From positions 1 to 64,000 of the forward strand of contig NZ_BDQX01000011.1 of NCBI RefSeq assembly GCF_003112455.1: 64,000 bases of DNA. The letters are read 5' to 3'. Both the position numbers and the translations under genes were made by a program. This stretch comes from Paenibacillus agaridevorans. GTDB taxonomy: Bacteria > Bacillota > Bacilli > Paenibacillales > Paenibacillaceae. This document shows positions 26,214 to 35,442 of this stretch, piece by piece (the stretch's first letter is position 1; every line of letters starts with the position of its first letter). The notes below the pieces were generated by a model. The model was not told where the DNA came from and searched no databases. It saw only the letters and a program-made list of their open reading frames with translations.

Positions 26214-27671
26214 ATGTCTGGAGTGGCAGAAAAGAACTTGTTGCCGACTGGTATCCCCGAAGAGGAGGGTATTCCATCATCCTCCATACTTAATTTTATT
26301 AAATGTCTAGAAGCTAACCACTTGTGTATGCACAGTGTCATTATATTGCGATCGGGAAAAATAGTATCGGAAGGATACTGGAGTCCTTTTACAGTTGACA
26401 AAAAACATCGTATGTATTCTACAAGTAAAAGCTTTGTTTCAGTTGCAATCGGTTTAATGGAAGGAGAAGGACTTCTGTCTCTGGATGATCGTGTCATTAC
26501 ATTTTTCCCTGAAAAGCTTCCCCTTAAGGGAGTGCATCCTTATATAGAAAAAATGACTATTCGTGATCTGCTAATGATGGCATCAGCTCATGAAAAGACT
26601 ACTTTCAAGCAAGTTGATGATGATGACTGGGTGAGGACGTTTTTTACGGTTCCGCCAACCCATCTCCCAGGTACTGTTTTTTCGTACGATACTTCTGCGA
26701 CAATTACGCTTACCGCAATCATAGAGAAAGTAAGCGGGATGTCTTTGCTTGAATATATGCATCCTCGTCTACTTACTCCAATCGGTTTTTCGGAAGATGC
26801 TTACTGTCTAAAAACGCCATTAGGAGTCTCTAACGGGGGTTCAGCCATTTTTTGTACCTCGCGTGATCTTGCGAAATTTGCATTAACTTGCATGCAGGAG
26901 GGGAATTTTGACGGCAAGCAGTTAATTCCTGCGGATTATATTAAAGCTGCAACATCTTATCAAATAGATACCACAAACTCGACTTTCAATTATATTGATA
27001 ATCAGCAAGGTTATGGTTATAAGTTTTGGAGAACTCGTAATAATGGGTTCTCTCTCCAGGGAATGGGGGGGCAGCTTGCTGTATGTTTGCCGGACAAGGA
27101 TCTGCTAATTGTTACTACGGCAGACACTCAGCCGAATCCAGATGGCCTGCAAACTATTTTAAATGCAATCTGGAATGAAATCTATCCGCATCTTTCAGAC
27201 GTTCCATTGATGTCAGACGAAAAATCATTTCGGGAATTGTTCGAGAAAACAAGCAATCTTTCTATCCTGCTCCCGGAAGGACAGTCATCTTCTCCAGTTA
27301 TAGAAAGTATAAACGGAAATACGTATCAATTAACGGATAATCCTATGAACATAACTAAATTAAGAGTAGTTTTCCATGAAGGAGAGGGGATATTGGAATA
27401 TGAAAATGATGATGGCAAGCAACAGATAGTCTTCGGTTTTGGAAAAACAATTGCTCAAAAGTTTCCTGTATACGATTCTGACTGTATAGCTGCTGCTGCA
27501 TGGAAAGATGAAAATACATTATATATTAATCCAATGATTATAGATGATTACTTTGTACATTTAAGAATTACCCTATGTTTTAAAGACAACACCGTTACAA
27601 TTGTAATGAAAAAGTATGCAGAGCGTATATTGGGAGAATATTTAGGCTTTGCCAGTGGAGTGAAAATCTAG
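26214..27671 (+). CDS. Serine hydrolase, class C beta-lactamase fold
   Basis: A 485-residue protein of the beta-lactamase/esterase (PF00144-type) superfamily. The catalytic S-x-x-K is in YSTSKSF, the Tyr motif in SYDTSA, and a late GMGGQ segment lies about where the KTG-like motif should be. The C-terminal 130 residues form an extra beta-rich domain. No signal peptide, so it is unlikely to be a true beta-lactamase; an esterase or peptidase role is likelier. GAAGAGGTGACAG precedes the ATG. It ends the gene run started at 20813. The 27672-27866 gap shows no feature I can support. Confidence 0.8.
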   Translation: MSGVAEKNLLPTGIPEEEGIPSSSILNFIKCLEANHLCMHSVIILRSGKIVSEGYWSPFTVDKKHRMYSTSKSFVSVAIGLMEGEGLLSLDDRVITFFPEKLPLKGVHPYIEKMTIRDLLMMASAHEKTTFKQVDDDDWVRTFFTVPPTHLPGTVFSYDTSATITLTAIIEKVSGMSLLEYMHPRLLTPIGFSEDAYCLKTPLGVSNGGSAIFCTSRDLAKFALTCMQEGNFDGKQLIPADYIKAATSYQIDTTNSTFNYIDNQQGYGYKFWRTRNNGFSLQGMGGQLAVCLPDKDLLIVTTADTQPNPDGLQTILNAIWNEIYPHLSDVPLMSDEKSFRELFEKTSNLSILLPEGQSSSPVIESINGNTYQLTDNPMNITKLRVVFHEGEGILEYENDDGKQQIVFGFGKTIAQKFPVYDSDCIAAAAWKDENTLYINPMIIDDYFVHLRITLCFKDNTVTIVMKKYAERILGEYLGFASGVKI

Positions 27672-27866
27672 TTGGGTCGTAATACGTTGCACGGATTCAA
27701 GAACCGGTCGATGCGTGGCGATCGATACGACCAATCCAGCCGCTGTCTTGATGAATGGCGGGATATGGGTATCCAATATATGGTACAATAGATCTCGGAG
27801 TAATTTATAGTTTCTCCCTATGATATTGCGATCCCGAAAGAAATAGAAAGAGGAGCGGATGCGCAC

Positions 27867-29060
27867 ATGATTCAATTGACGAACCGCCAAGCAAGGCAAT
27901 TTCTGTTATTGAAGCACGGGCTGTTGGGCGAATATCAATTTAATGGAAAGCAGGGCGTATTGGATTTTGTGCGGCAGGTCGGCTGTATTCAATACGATCC
28001 CATCGATGTTTGCGGAAAAAACGCCGAATTGGCACTGCAGTCGCGAATCAAAGGATTCACCAAAAGCATGCTCGACGAGTTGCTGTATAAAGATAGAAGT
28101 CTGGTCGACTATCCCGATAAGAACCTGGCCATTATCCCTCTCGAGGACTGGCCGTATTTTGAGCGATACAGGCAAGCCGCAAGGCAGCATGCCGTGCGCT
28201 ATCCTGAAATGGAAGCTTTGACAGAGCAAGTACGGGCACATATTCAAGATCATGGTGCGGTTAGTTCGGATGATTTGAAATTAGAGGGAAATTTCGCTTG
28301 GCAATCGGCCATCCACTGGAGCGGCGGAAACAACACATCCCGGTCGGTGCTGGAGCAGATGTACTCGACAGGCGAATTGATTATCCATCACAAAAAGGGT
28401 ACCCGTAAGTATTACGATATCGCCGAGAAGTACATACAGCCAAATCTGCTGAATGCGCCGGAGCCGCTGCCTGACGAGCTCGAGCATCACAAGTGGCGGG
28501 TATTGCGCCGGATCGGCGCTGTTGGCCTTTTATGGAATCGCGCATCCGACGCCTGGCTGAACATATGGGGATTGAAGACAGAGCAGCGCAACGAAGTTTT
28601 CCGCCAGTTGTTGCACGAGGCTCGCATTATTGCTGTTACCGTGGAACAAATGAAGGATATGCTGTACTGCCGCGCGGAAGATTTGCCGCTTATTGAAGCC
28701 GTCCTGCAAAATCCGGCGCCGGAATTTCGTTGCGAGCTGATTGCCCCGCTGGACAATATGATGTGGGACAGAAAACTAATCAACAAATTGTTTGGCTTCG
28801 ATTACACCTGGGAGATTTACACGCCGGCAATTAAACGTAAATTCGGCTATTATGTGCTGCCGCTATTATTCGGAGAGAGCTTTATAGGACGAGCCGAGGT
28901 AATCGCGGAGCGAAAAGTCGGGACGCTCGCCGTTAAAAACATTTGGTATGAGAACGGCGTAAAGCAAACCAAGCAATTGCGATCAGCCTTGGACGATTGT
29001 TTTCACAAGTTTGCGTTATTTAACGGTTGTGAAACGATTTCGACAAAGTCTATTTACTAA
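27867..29060 (+). CDS. AlkX/YcaQ-like DNA glycosylase (winged-helix HTH_42)
   Basis: A 397-residue protein of the winged-helix HTH_42 family that includes E. coli YcaQ (AlkX) and Streptomyces AlkZ. The segment GCIQYDPIDV holds a Q-x-D triplet, the active-site pattern of the AlkX group, which removes bulky alkylated bases and opens interstrand crosslinks. Later DNA-binding winged-helix segments contain WRVLRRIGAVGLL and LLFGESFIGRAE. Cytoplasmic. ATG 27867 follows AAAGAGGAG at 27847-27855. It stands alone, unrelated to the sugar loci. Confidence 0.8.
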   Translation: MIQLTNRQARQFLLLKHGLLGEYQFNGKQGVLDFVRQVGCIQYDPIDVCGKNAELALQSRIKGFTKSMLDELLYKDRSLVDYPDKNLAIIPLEDWPYFERYRQAARQHAVRYPEMEALTEQVRAHIQDHGAVSSDDLKLEGNFAWQSAIHWSGGNNTSRSVLEQMYSTGELIIHHKKGTRKYYDIAEKYIQPNLLNAPEPLPDELEHHKWRVLRRIGAVGLLWNRASDAWLNIWGLKTEQRNEVFRQLLHEARIIAVTVEQMKDMLYCRAEDLPLIEAVLQNPAPEFRCELIAPLDNMMWDRKLINKLFGFDYTWEIYTPAIKRKFGYYVLPLLFGESFIGRAEVIAERKVGTLAVKNIWYENGVKQTKQLRSALDDCFHKFALFNGCETISTKSIY

Positions 29061-29154
29061 TATTTCCTGCAATTTCAGGGGGATTCGAGGTGCTGTGACA
29101 ATTGTAGTATTCTGAAATTATGTTTTATGACCAAATGTTACGAGGTGTGTAAGG

Positions 29155-29940
29155 GTGGAGAGAAAGTATGTAGAAATCGATAAAGTAATTGAATACATCA
29201 AACAACATATTTACGAACCCATTTCTCTTACCGAATTGGCTCGTTATGCAGCCTACAGCCCTTACCATTTCATTCGAATTTTCAAGGAAAGAATGGGTGT
29301 TCCACCTCAGTATTATGTTTCTACCCTTCGATTACAACATGCAAAGGACTTATTAATACATACGAATCTGAGTGTTCGCGATATTTCATTGGAAGTTGGA
29401 CAAAGCAGTCTTGGAACCTTCACAACACGATTTACTGAACGAGTGGGGATGACGCCATCAGAATTTCGAAATTCACCAGTGATGTCAGAACATTTTTTAC
29501 ATTCCTTACATCAATTTAATAATTGGGAAGTATCCATTAATAAACGATCCCAATATGCTAAATTAGAGGGTAACATTAAAGCAGAGATTCCTTTTGCTGG
29601 TATCGTACTTGTTGGTTTATTTCCCAAACCAATTCCAGAAGGCTTGCCTTTATATGGAACATTACTGCGGCAGCTAGGTGACTTTTGCTTCACAGATGTC
29701 AAACCGGGGTCGTATTTTCTTATGGCTACATCCGTTTCTTGGGGGTCGCAGACCGTAGACTTCATACTCCCACACAGCACGTTGCGAACTAGAACAAAAG
29801 ATCCTATCATAATCGAATCAGGTAAACCCGTACCTTTTCAGAAAGTTATGCTCTATACTCCTCTCTTGGACGATCCTCCAATTTTAATTTCGCTCCCACT
29901 ATTGATGGAAAGGTTTCTCAATCGAATAACTTATAAGTAA
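29155..29940 (+). CDS. AraC-family regulator with N-terminal HTH
   Basis: A 261-residue regulator with the AraC double helix-turn-helix at the N-terminus (residues 5-105; ISLTELARYAAYSPYHFIRIFKE and VRDISLEVGQSSLGTFTTRF), followed by a 150-residue beta-rich domain that I cannot name. The layout resembles the AraC regulators that sense small molecules through a C-terminal effector domain. GTG 29155 follows GAGGTG. It may control the DUF1579 gene downstream, which starts 177 bases on. Confidence 0.8.
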   Translation: MERKYVEIDKVIEYIKQHIYEPISLTELARYAAYSPYHFIRIFKERMGVPPQYYVSTLRLQHAKDLLIHTNLSVRDISLEVGQSSLGTFTTRFTERVGMTPSEFRNSPVMSEHFLHSLHQFNNWEVSINKRSQYAKLEGNIKAEIPFAGIVLVGLFPKPIPEGLPLYGTLLRQLGDFCFTDVKPGSYFLMATSVSWGSQTVDFILPHSTLRTRTKDPIIIESGKPVPFQKVMLYTPLLDDPPILISLPLLMERFLNRITYK

Positions 29941-30117
29941 ATATGATCCTAAACAGCAATCCATGAGAAATGATGCATGGATATTTTTGCTATAATAGGC
30001 CTGCACAATTAAAAACACTATTCTGGGGGTGATAATACAGGTCAATTTCAAAGACATTCAAGGGTTCAATGCTTTGCAAAGATAAACTTATGAAAACAAA
30101 GAAAAGAGGAAAATTTC

Positions 30118-30597
30118 ATGACAATGAATGACAAAACCCAAGATCTACAGCATTTACCTGTTCCTGGTCCTGAACACAGACTTCTAGAGATATTTGTCGG
30201 TAAGTGGAATACGGAAGGGGAAATTAAGGCTACTTCATCCAGCCCTGCAGCCAGACTAATTGCAGTGGACACTTACGAATGGCTACCTGGGGGGTTTTTC
30301 CTTATTCACAAAGTGGATGGACATATGGGGAATGAGGTAGTCAAAACAACGGAGATCATCGGCTATGATTCTTCGAAAAAGACGTATTTCACTCGTTCTT
30401 TCGACAATCAAGGAAACGCAGGTGCTTACCTAGCAAATCTACAAGATCGTTTCTGGACGATTAATGGCGAATTGGAACGCTTTACGGGCGAATTCAGCAA
30501 TGATGGTAACACCTTAAAGGGGAAATGGGAATTATTAAGTGACGATTCTAATTGGCAACCTTGGATGGATATCAAGTTAACTAAAGAAATATTGTAA
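30118..30597 (+). CDS. DUF1579-like protein
   Basis: A 159-residue soluble protein. The opening HRLLEIFVGKWNTEG, the middle YEWLPGGFFLIHKVDG and the late FSNDGNTLKGKWE are typical of the DUF1579 family, a small beta-barrel of unknown function. AAGAGGAAAA precedes ATG 30118. It is followed by a good terminator. Confidence 0.75.
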   Translation: MTMNDKTQDLQHLPVPGPEHRLLEIFVGKWNTEGEIKATSSSPAARLIAVDTYEWLPGGFFLIHKVDGHMGNEVVKTTEIIGYDSSKKTYFTRSFDNQGNAGAYLANLQDRFWTINGELERFTGEFSNDGNTLKGKWELLSDDSNWQPWMDIKLTKEIL

Positions 30598-30646
30598 AAA
30601 ACAAAACCTAATAGAGATCCTGCCACAACCTGCCGACAGGGCAGAT

Positions 30647-30694
30647 AAAGCCGATTGTCTGAACGCTTGAGTGTTCAGCGCAGTCGGCTTTTTT
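30647..30694 (+). terminator. Terminator after the DUF1579 gene
   Basis: AAAGCCGA at 30647-30654 pairs with TCGGCTTT ending near 30691, with an inner TCTGAAC/GTTCAG stem, then a T run. The stretch to 30828 holds nothing else that I recognise. Confidence 0.75.
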
Positions 30695-30828
30695 GTTATA
30701 GGAAATTATACAACCCCCAGACTTGTGAACAACAGGTTGAAAAACCTAACAGACACAAATCGAAGAATAGTGTCGTTTATGTCCGACCAATTCATTCTCT
30801 GGGCTTTCACGGAGTTTAAAAAAACAAA

Positions 30829-30857
30829 TTGACAAATAGGGTAGGGGCCTATACTAT
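30829..30857 (+). promoter_or_regulatory. MFS promoter with a G-tract operator-like core
   Basis: TTGACA at 30829-30834 and TACTAT at 30852-30857 are 17 bases apart. Between them lies ATAGGGTAGGGGCCTAT, an A/T-flanked G/C tract like the operators of CsoR/FrmR-type repressors. The 150-base leader to the MFS start shows no clear hairpin. Confidence 0.5.
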
Positions 30858-31005
30858 ATTGTTGTCGGCAAGTGAAACTTTTGGAATCATTTTGATCTCG
30901 CTTTTGACGGCCGTCGGAGCAAATTCACTTTCAAAATTTTCTTGTCGATTCGTAAAACTGACTCAGCAGGTTTTCAAAAAGATACTTTACAAGGAGAGTA
31001 TATTT

Positions 31006-32445
31006 ATGGTGAATCAAGCTCTTTCTCAACCGGATCCAAAGCGTTGGAAAGCACTGGTTTTGTTATGCTTGGCAAACTTTATGGTTATTATGGACACCTC
31101 GATTATTGGGGTTGCGCTGCCCGCAATAAAAGAAGCTCTAGGCTATTCACAGGCTAATTTGCAATGGGTATTTAATGCATATGTCATTTTCTTTGGCGGC
31201 TTGTTGTTACTCGGGGGTCGTTTGTCCGATCTGTTTGGGCAGCGGCGCATGTTCATGTGGGGATTTGCGATCCTGACGTTGGCCTCTTTGCTTGCGGGCT
31301 TGGCTTGGAACGAGGAGTCGCTTAACATCGGGCGTGCCTTGCAAGGATTCGGTTCCGCATTAATTGCCCCCTCAGCATTAACCATAGTCATGATGTTGTT
31401 TAGCGGCAACCCCAAGGAGTTAGGAAAAGCATTAGGGTTTTGGGGCGCTTCGGCTGCTGCCGGCGGATCGGCTGGCGTATTTCTAGGAGGTGTCATAACC
31501 GAGTGGTTAAGCTGGGAATGGACATTTCTGATTAACATACCGGTCGGTATCATCGTCATGCTTGTAGCCCCTGGAATTTTATCGAAAGGGGTACGAGGAA
31601 AAGGAAGCATCGATGTTATCGGCTCTATCTTCGTAACGGCAGCATTGGTATTGGTGGTATATGGCATTGTGACTGCAGAACACAATGGATGGGGCGCGCA
31701 GACCACCTTATGGACACTCATTTCGGGGGCCGCATTGTTTATCCTGTTCTTGATCATTCAGGCCGTAAAAAAAGAACCGCTTGTTCCGCTTGGGATCTTT
31801 AAGGCGCGAAACTTGGCTGCAGGTAATATCGCACTCTTTATGCTGTCCGCCGGATGGATTCCGTTATGGTTTTTCCTTAATCTCTATATGCAGCAAGTAT
31901 TGAAGTTTTCTGCTTTAGCAGGCGGATTCGGTTTGTTGCCTATGACCGTACTCACTGCCATCTGTATGATGTTCATTTCCGGCAAATTGATCGGAAAGTT
32001 TGGCGTGAAAGCCAATTTGGTCATCGGATTGATCGCCCTTGGAGGATCGTTGATGCTTTTCGCAACAAACACGCCGGTTGATGGTAATTACGCAACACAT
32101 ATACTTCCAGCCGCATTGCTAGGCGCGCTCGGTATGTCGCTTGCTTATATTCCGGCTACCATGGCTGCCATGTCGGGAGCCAAGCCGGAAGAGGCTGGGC
32201 TCGCATCCGGTCTTGCCAATACAAGTTATCAGATCGGCTCAGCGATAAGTCTGGCCATCATGGCTGCGATTGCTGCAGCAAGTACAGCTTCCCAAGCTGG
32301 TGCTGACCCGGTTACTGCATTAAACGAAGGGTTTCAGCAAGCGTTCCTGTGGTCAGGGATTTTCGCTTTCGCAGGTGCTATCCTGGCCATTCTGTTTATC
32401 CGTTCGCCTAAGCCAGGGGAAACAAACGGGCCGGCAGTTATGTAA
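31006..32445 (+). CDS. MFS exporter, DHA2 (EmrB/QacA) type
   Basis: A 479-residue membrane transporter, about 14 membrane segments. It has the motif LDTSIIGVALP-like start (MDTSIIGVALPAIKEAL), motif A GGRLSDLFGQRRMF and the motif C-like GFWGASAAAGGSAGVFLGG of drug:proton antiporters. It probably exports a toxic organic compound. ATG 31006 follows AAGGAGAG; the frame is open upstream to 30829, but that part covers the promoter. A small metal-chaperone-like gene lies 39 bases downstream and may share its transcript. Confidence 0.88.
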   Translation: MVNQALSQPDPKRWKALVLLCLANFMVIMDTSIIGVALPAIKEALGYSQANLQWVFNAYVIFFGGLLLLGGRLSDLFGQRRMFMWGFAILTLASLLAGLAWNEESLNIGRALQGFGSALIAPSALTIVMMLFSGNPKELGKALGFWGASAAAGGSAGVFLGGVITEWLSWEWTFLINIPVGIIVMLVAPGILSKGVRGKGSIDVIGSIFVTAALVLVVYGIVTAEHNGWGAQTTLWTLISGAALFILFLIIQAVKKEPLVPLGIFKARNLAAGNIALFMLSAGWIPLWFFLNLYMQQVLKFSALAGGFGLLPMTVLTAICMMFISGKLIGKFGVKANLVIGLIALGGSLMLFATNTPVDGNYATHILPAALLGALGMSLAYIPATMAAMSGAKPEEAGLASGLANTSYQIGSAISLAIMAAIAAASTASQAGADPVTALNEGFQQAFLWSGIFAFAGAILAILFIRSPKPGETNGPAVM

Positions 32446-32484
32446 CCGCAGATTAAGGAAGCCACGTGAAAGGAGGTGAAAACA

Positions 32485-32688
32485 ATGAAAGAGGCAACCG
32501 TTCAAGTACAAGGCATGAATTGCCGTTCTTGTGTTCCAAGAATCGAAAGCGCGATCCATGCAATCGGAGCTGAAGGGCATGTAAATTTTGAGCAGGGCAC
32601 GATCGATATTCGGTTTGACGAAGAAAAAGTTCAGATTTCCGATATTGAGGAAGCCATTCAGAAAAAGGGATATAACGTTGTGGTGTGA
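32485..32688 (+). CDS. HMA-domain copper-chaperone-like protein
   Basis: A 67-residue ferredoxin-like HMA domain like CopZ. The metal motif is GMNCRSC (CxxC), preceded by a beta strand and followed by the usual helix, with YNVVV at the end. AAAGGAGGTG is 6-7 bases before ATG 32485. CopZ usually accompanies a CopA ATPase; here it follows an MFS exporter, an unusual partner. Confidence 0.88.
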   Translation: MKEATVQVQGMNCRSCVPRIESAIHAIGAEGHVNFEQGTIDIRFDEEKVQISDIEEAIQKKGYNVVV

Positions 32689-32738
32689 CGGTGAGCAAGG
32701 GATGAACGAATAGATGAAAAAATCATTGGTTTAAGAGG

Positions 32739-32765
32739 AAACCCGGTCGAAGCTCGACCGGGTTT
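32739..32765 (+). terminator. Hairpin after the HMA gene
   Basis: AAACCCGGTCGA at 32739-32750 pairs with 32754-32765 around a 3-base loop. The T run is short. Confidence 0.65.
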
Positions 32766-32876
32766 GCTAGATTACCCCAACCTTCACGGAAGAAATCAAA
32801 GTTCATATCATCATGATCTGATACGCATGTGCGTTGATGCAAATAGAGAATAAAGAATAGCTTCGGAGGTATTAGA

Positions 32877-33872
32877 ATGTACGAAAAGATCATCACGAAC
32901 TCGGACGTAGCCATTATCGGCGGTGGTCCATCCGGCATGTTCGCCGCTTTCTACGGCGGCATGAGACAGATGTCTGTTACGCTAATAGAGAGCATGCCGC
33001 AGCTCGGTGGCCAGCTCGCTGCATTGTATCCGGAGAAGTACATCTACGACGTGGCCGGCTTCCCGAAAGTGAAAGCCCAGGAGCTCGTCGATAATTTAAA
33101 GAAGCAGATGGAGCTGTTCCGAACCGACGTCAGACTGGAGGAGAAGGTATTGGCTGTGCGCAAACTCGGCGAACGATCGTTTGAGATCATCACGGATCGC
33201 GCAATTCACCAATCGAAAGCCGTCATTATAACTGCAGGTGTCGGAGCTTTTGAGCCTCGCAGGCTAGAACTGGAGGAAGCGGTGCGCTTCGAGAATTCGA
33301 ATCTTCATTACTTCGTCAGAGATTTGGAGCGATTCCGCGGCAAAAAAGTGCTCATTAGCGGAGGCGGTGATTCCGCGCTGGATTGGTCGCTGATGCTCGA
33401 GCCTATCGCGGAGCGAGTGACTCTCGTTCATCGCCGCGATAAATTCCGGGCTCATGAGCATAGCGTTGAGATGCTGTTACAATCCAAAGTCAACGTCGTC
33501 GTTCCGACCGAGATTACGGCGTTTCACGGTGAGGAATATATCGAGCGGGTTGAGCTGACCGACGTGAAAACCCAAAAGACGACGTTGGTCGAGGTCGACG
33601 AGGTCATCGTCAATTTCGGTTTCGTCAGCTCCCTGGGACCGATCAGAGAGTGGGGACTTGTCGTCGAAGGCGGTTCGCTCGTTGTCGATACGAAGATGGA
33701 GACGAACATTCCCGGCATCTTCGCGGCCGGAGATATATCCACTTATCCGGGCAAGCTGAAGCTGATCGCCGTCGGCTTCGGAGAAGCGCCGACTGCCATC
33801 AACAACGCAAAAGTCTACATCGATCCGGACGCCAAGCTGTCGCCCGGACATAGCAGCAATATGAAACTTTAA
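32877..33872 (+). CDS. yumC: Ferredoxin/flavodoxin-NADP reductase, YumC type
   Basis: A 331-residue FAD/NADPH enzyme of the thioredoxin-reductase-like ferredoxin-NADP reductase family. It has the FAD motif GGGPSG, the NADP motif GGGDSALDW followed by HRRDKFR, and GIFAAGDI near the end; the CxxC redox pair of thioredoxin reductase is absent, as expected for YumC. It moves electrons between NADPH and ferredoxin or flavodoxin in the cytoplasm. CGGAGGT precedes the ATG. Single-gene unit ending in a terminator; visibly richer in G+C than its neighbours. Confidence 0.9.
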   Translation: MYEKIITNSDVAIIGGGPSGMFAAFYGGMRQMSVTLIESMPQLGGQLAALYPEKYIYDVAGFPKVKAQELVDNLKKQMELFRTDVRLEEKVLAVRKLGERSFEIITDRAIHQSKAVIITAGVGAFEPRRLELEEAVRFENSNLHYFVRDLERFRGKKVLISGGGDSALDWSLMLEPIAERVTLVHRRDKFRAHEHSVEMLLQSKVNVVVPTEITAFHGEEYIERVELTDVKTQKTTLVEVDEVIVNFGFVSSLGPIREWGLVVEGGSLVVDTKMETNIPGIFAAGDISTYPGKLKLIAVGFGEAPTAINNAKVYIDPDAKLSPGHSSNMKL

Positions 33873-33955
33873 GCAATAGCGTTTGCGAGAACGAGGCCGG
33901 AGCAGGCTGAGCTAAAAAACGACGATTCCCGATCCTTTCAACGACTTGCCCCGTA

Positions 33956-33987
33956 AAAGCCGTCACTCCTGGTTCGGTGACGGCTTT
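33956..33987 (+). terminator. Terminator after yumC
   Basis: AAAGCCGTCAC at 33956-33966 pairs with 33977-33987 around a 10-base loop. It may also serve the minus-strand genes ending at 34053. Confidence 0.75.
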
Positions 33988-34052
33988 CTGCGATTAGAGC
34001 TGTCTCACTTTTCGGTTGCTGCCTCATGCACTCTCCTGTGATCGAGTTTTTT

Positions 34053-34561
34053 CTATTTTTCTTCTACCATACAATTCGTCAACGAACCCAGCTTTTCGAT
34101 TTCAATGGTTACGACATCGTTCGGTTGGAGATAGATTTGCTCTTCTGGCGGATTACCAAGAACAACGCCCTCAGGGGTACCCGTCAATATGATATCGCCT
34201 GGTTCGAGAGTCAAATGTTGAGAGATGTAACTGACAATTTCATCGCATTTGAAAATCATATCAGAGGTGTTGGAGTGCTGTCGCACTTCCCCATTGACGA
34301 TGCACTTAATCTCAAGCTGGTTGGGATTGCCGACTTCATCAGCTGTAACCAGATAGGGTCCGAGTGGGGAAAAATGATCGCAAATTTTACCTAACATCCA
34401 TTGCGAGGTGCGGAGCTGCAAGTCGCAATAACATAATGAATATGTAAAGGCATGTTCTTGGCGCCCCAATGGTTAGCGGCTTCCGATACATGAAGGACAC
34501 CTCGATCCGTTTTAATCCCGAGTTGGATCTCATCTTTATGAATAAAGTTTATAAATTTCAT
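34053..34561 (-). pseudogene. Broken fumarylacetoacetate-hydrolase-family gene
   Basis: Read on the minus strand, ATG at 34561-34559 with AAAGGAG upstream starts a normal family N-terminus (MKFINFIHKDEIQLGIKTD) that stays in frame for about 34 codons to near 34460. The rest, from about 34469 to TAG at 34053, is in another frame and gives the family core (DLQLRTSQWMLGKICDHFSPLGPYLVT, DIILTGTPEGV). Family members are about 280-300 residues; here only about 170 can be assembled, so over 100 middle codons are lost and the frame is shifted, including the usual NDVSARDLQ site (here CYCDLQ). Members hydrolyse 2,4-diketo acids in deoxy-sugar-acid pathways. Confidence 0.8.
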
Positions 34562-34612
34562 ATACAACTGCTCCTTTAGATTTGATTTAGGGATTCCTCG
34601 CGAGATGATGGC

Positions 34613-35383
34613 TTACAGCTCAGCCAACATGCCGCCATCAATGACCAAACCGCTGCCAATAATAAACTTGGCTTCGTCACTGGCCAGAAAACAAATCAAG
34701 TTTGCCACTTCTTCCGGCTCGCCAATGCGGCCTAGCGGCTGTGAGTCTTTCCAGTCTTCCCGAGGGTTCGGAGCGTTGTTTCCTTCTATTGTCGCCCAGC
34801 GGTCAAGCATGGATGTGGCTGTTGCTCCTGGCAAAACGGCATTTACGCGTATACCTTGCTTAGCAAAATCAATTGCCATACTTTTGGTCAGGGCCAAGAT
34901 TCCGCCTTTGGATGCTGCATAAGCGGAATGTTTGGCTAAAGTGGCATGAGCATGAACTGAAGCTACATTAATGATGCTGCCGCCACCGCCGGTTATCATG
35001 GGAGGGATTCCATATTTGCCAAGCAGATAAGCGCTTGTTAAGTTCGTGTTGATGGTTTCTTGCCATTCTTCTTCGGGCAGATCGACAACGTTATTTAAAG
35101 ATTCAATTGCAGCACTATGAACGATGATATCTAGTCTTCCATAAGCTTCTATAGTTATATTAATCAAATTTCGGATGTCTGCTGATAGGCCGACATTTGT
35201 AGGAACGAACATAGCGGTACCGAGATTCTGTTCGATTCTGGCTAATGTTGTTTGGGCATTTTGTTCGGACCTATTTGCAGTAACTACTTTGGCTCCTTCC
35301 GAAGCCAGGCGAATAGCGGTTTCCCTGCCGATACCCGTGCCTCCACCGGTTACAATGGCTACTTTATTTGAAAATCGATACAC
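34613..35383 (-). CDS. SDR-family dehydrogenase
   Basis: A 256-residue short-chain dehydrogenase with TGGGTGIG near the N-terminus, NVASVHAH with the conserved Ser, catalytic YAASK and C-terminal IDGGML. It is the type found in sugar-acid catabolism (for example 2-keto-3-deoxy-sugar-acid oxidation next to an FAH hydrolase), fitting the broken FAH gene downstream; substrate is inference. GTG at 35383-35381 has GAGGTG 6 bases upstream; an in-frame GTG at 35392 is less well placed. Probably in one transcript with the zinc dehydrogenase upstream. Confidence 0.85.
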   Translation of the reverse strand: MYRFSNKVAIVTGGGTGIGRETAIRLASEGAKVVTANRSEQNAQTTLARIEQNLGTAMFVPTNVGLSADIRNLINITIEAYGRLDIIVHSAAIESLNNVVDLPEEEWQETINTNLTSAYLLGKYGIPPMITGGGGSIINVASVHAHATLAKHSAYAASKGGILALTKSMAIDFAKQGIRVNAVLPGATATSMLDRWATIEGNNAPNPREDWKDSQPLGRIGEPEEVANLICFLASDEAKFIIGSGLVIDGGMLAEL

Positions 35384-35442
35384 AATACCCACCTCATCCC
35401 AATCGGATTATGATTACCTTTTCTATCAAAAGGACTTTATGG

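Noticed and set aside
26214-27671. Serine hydrolase as the beta-lactamase controlled by blaI-blaR1
   Set aside because: It is over 23 kb away, has no signal peptide and no ATTCTAC-N4-GTAGAAT operator was seen before it.
30829-31005. N-terminal extension of the MFS protein by 59 codons
   Set aside because: It would begin on the TTGACA box of the promoter; ATG 31006 has AAGGAGAG and gives the normal N-terminus.
31143-31757. 204-codon open frame on the minus strand
   Set aside because: Shadow of the MFS exporter's membrane segments.
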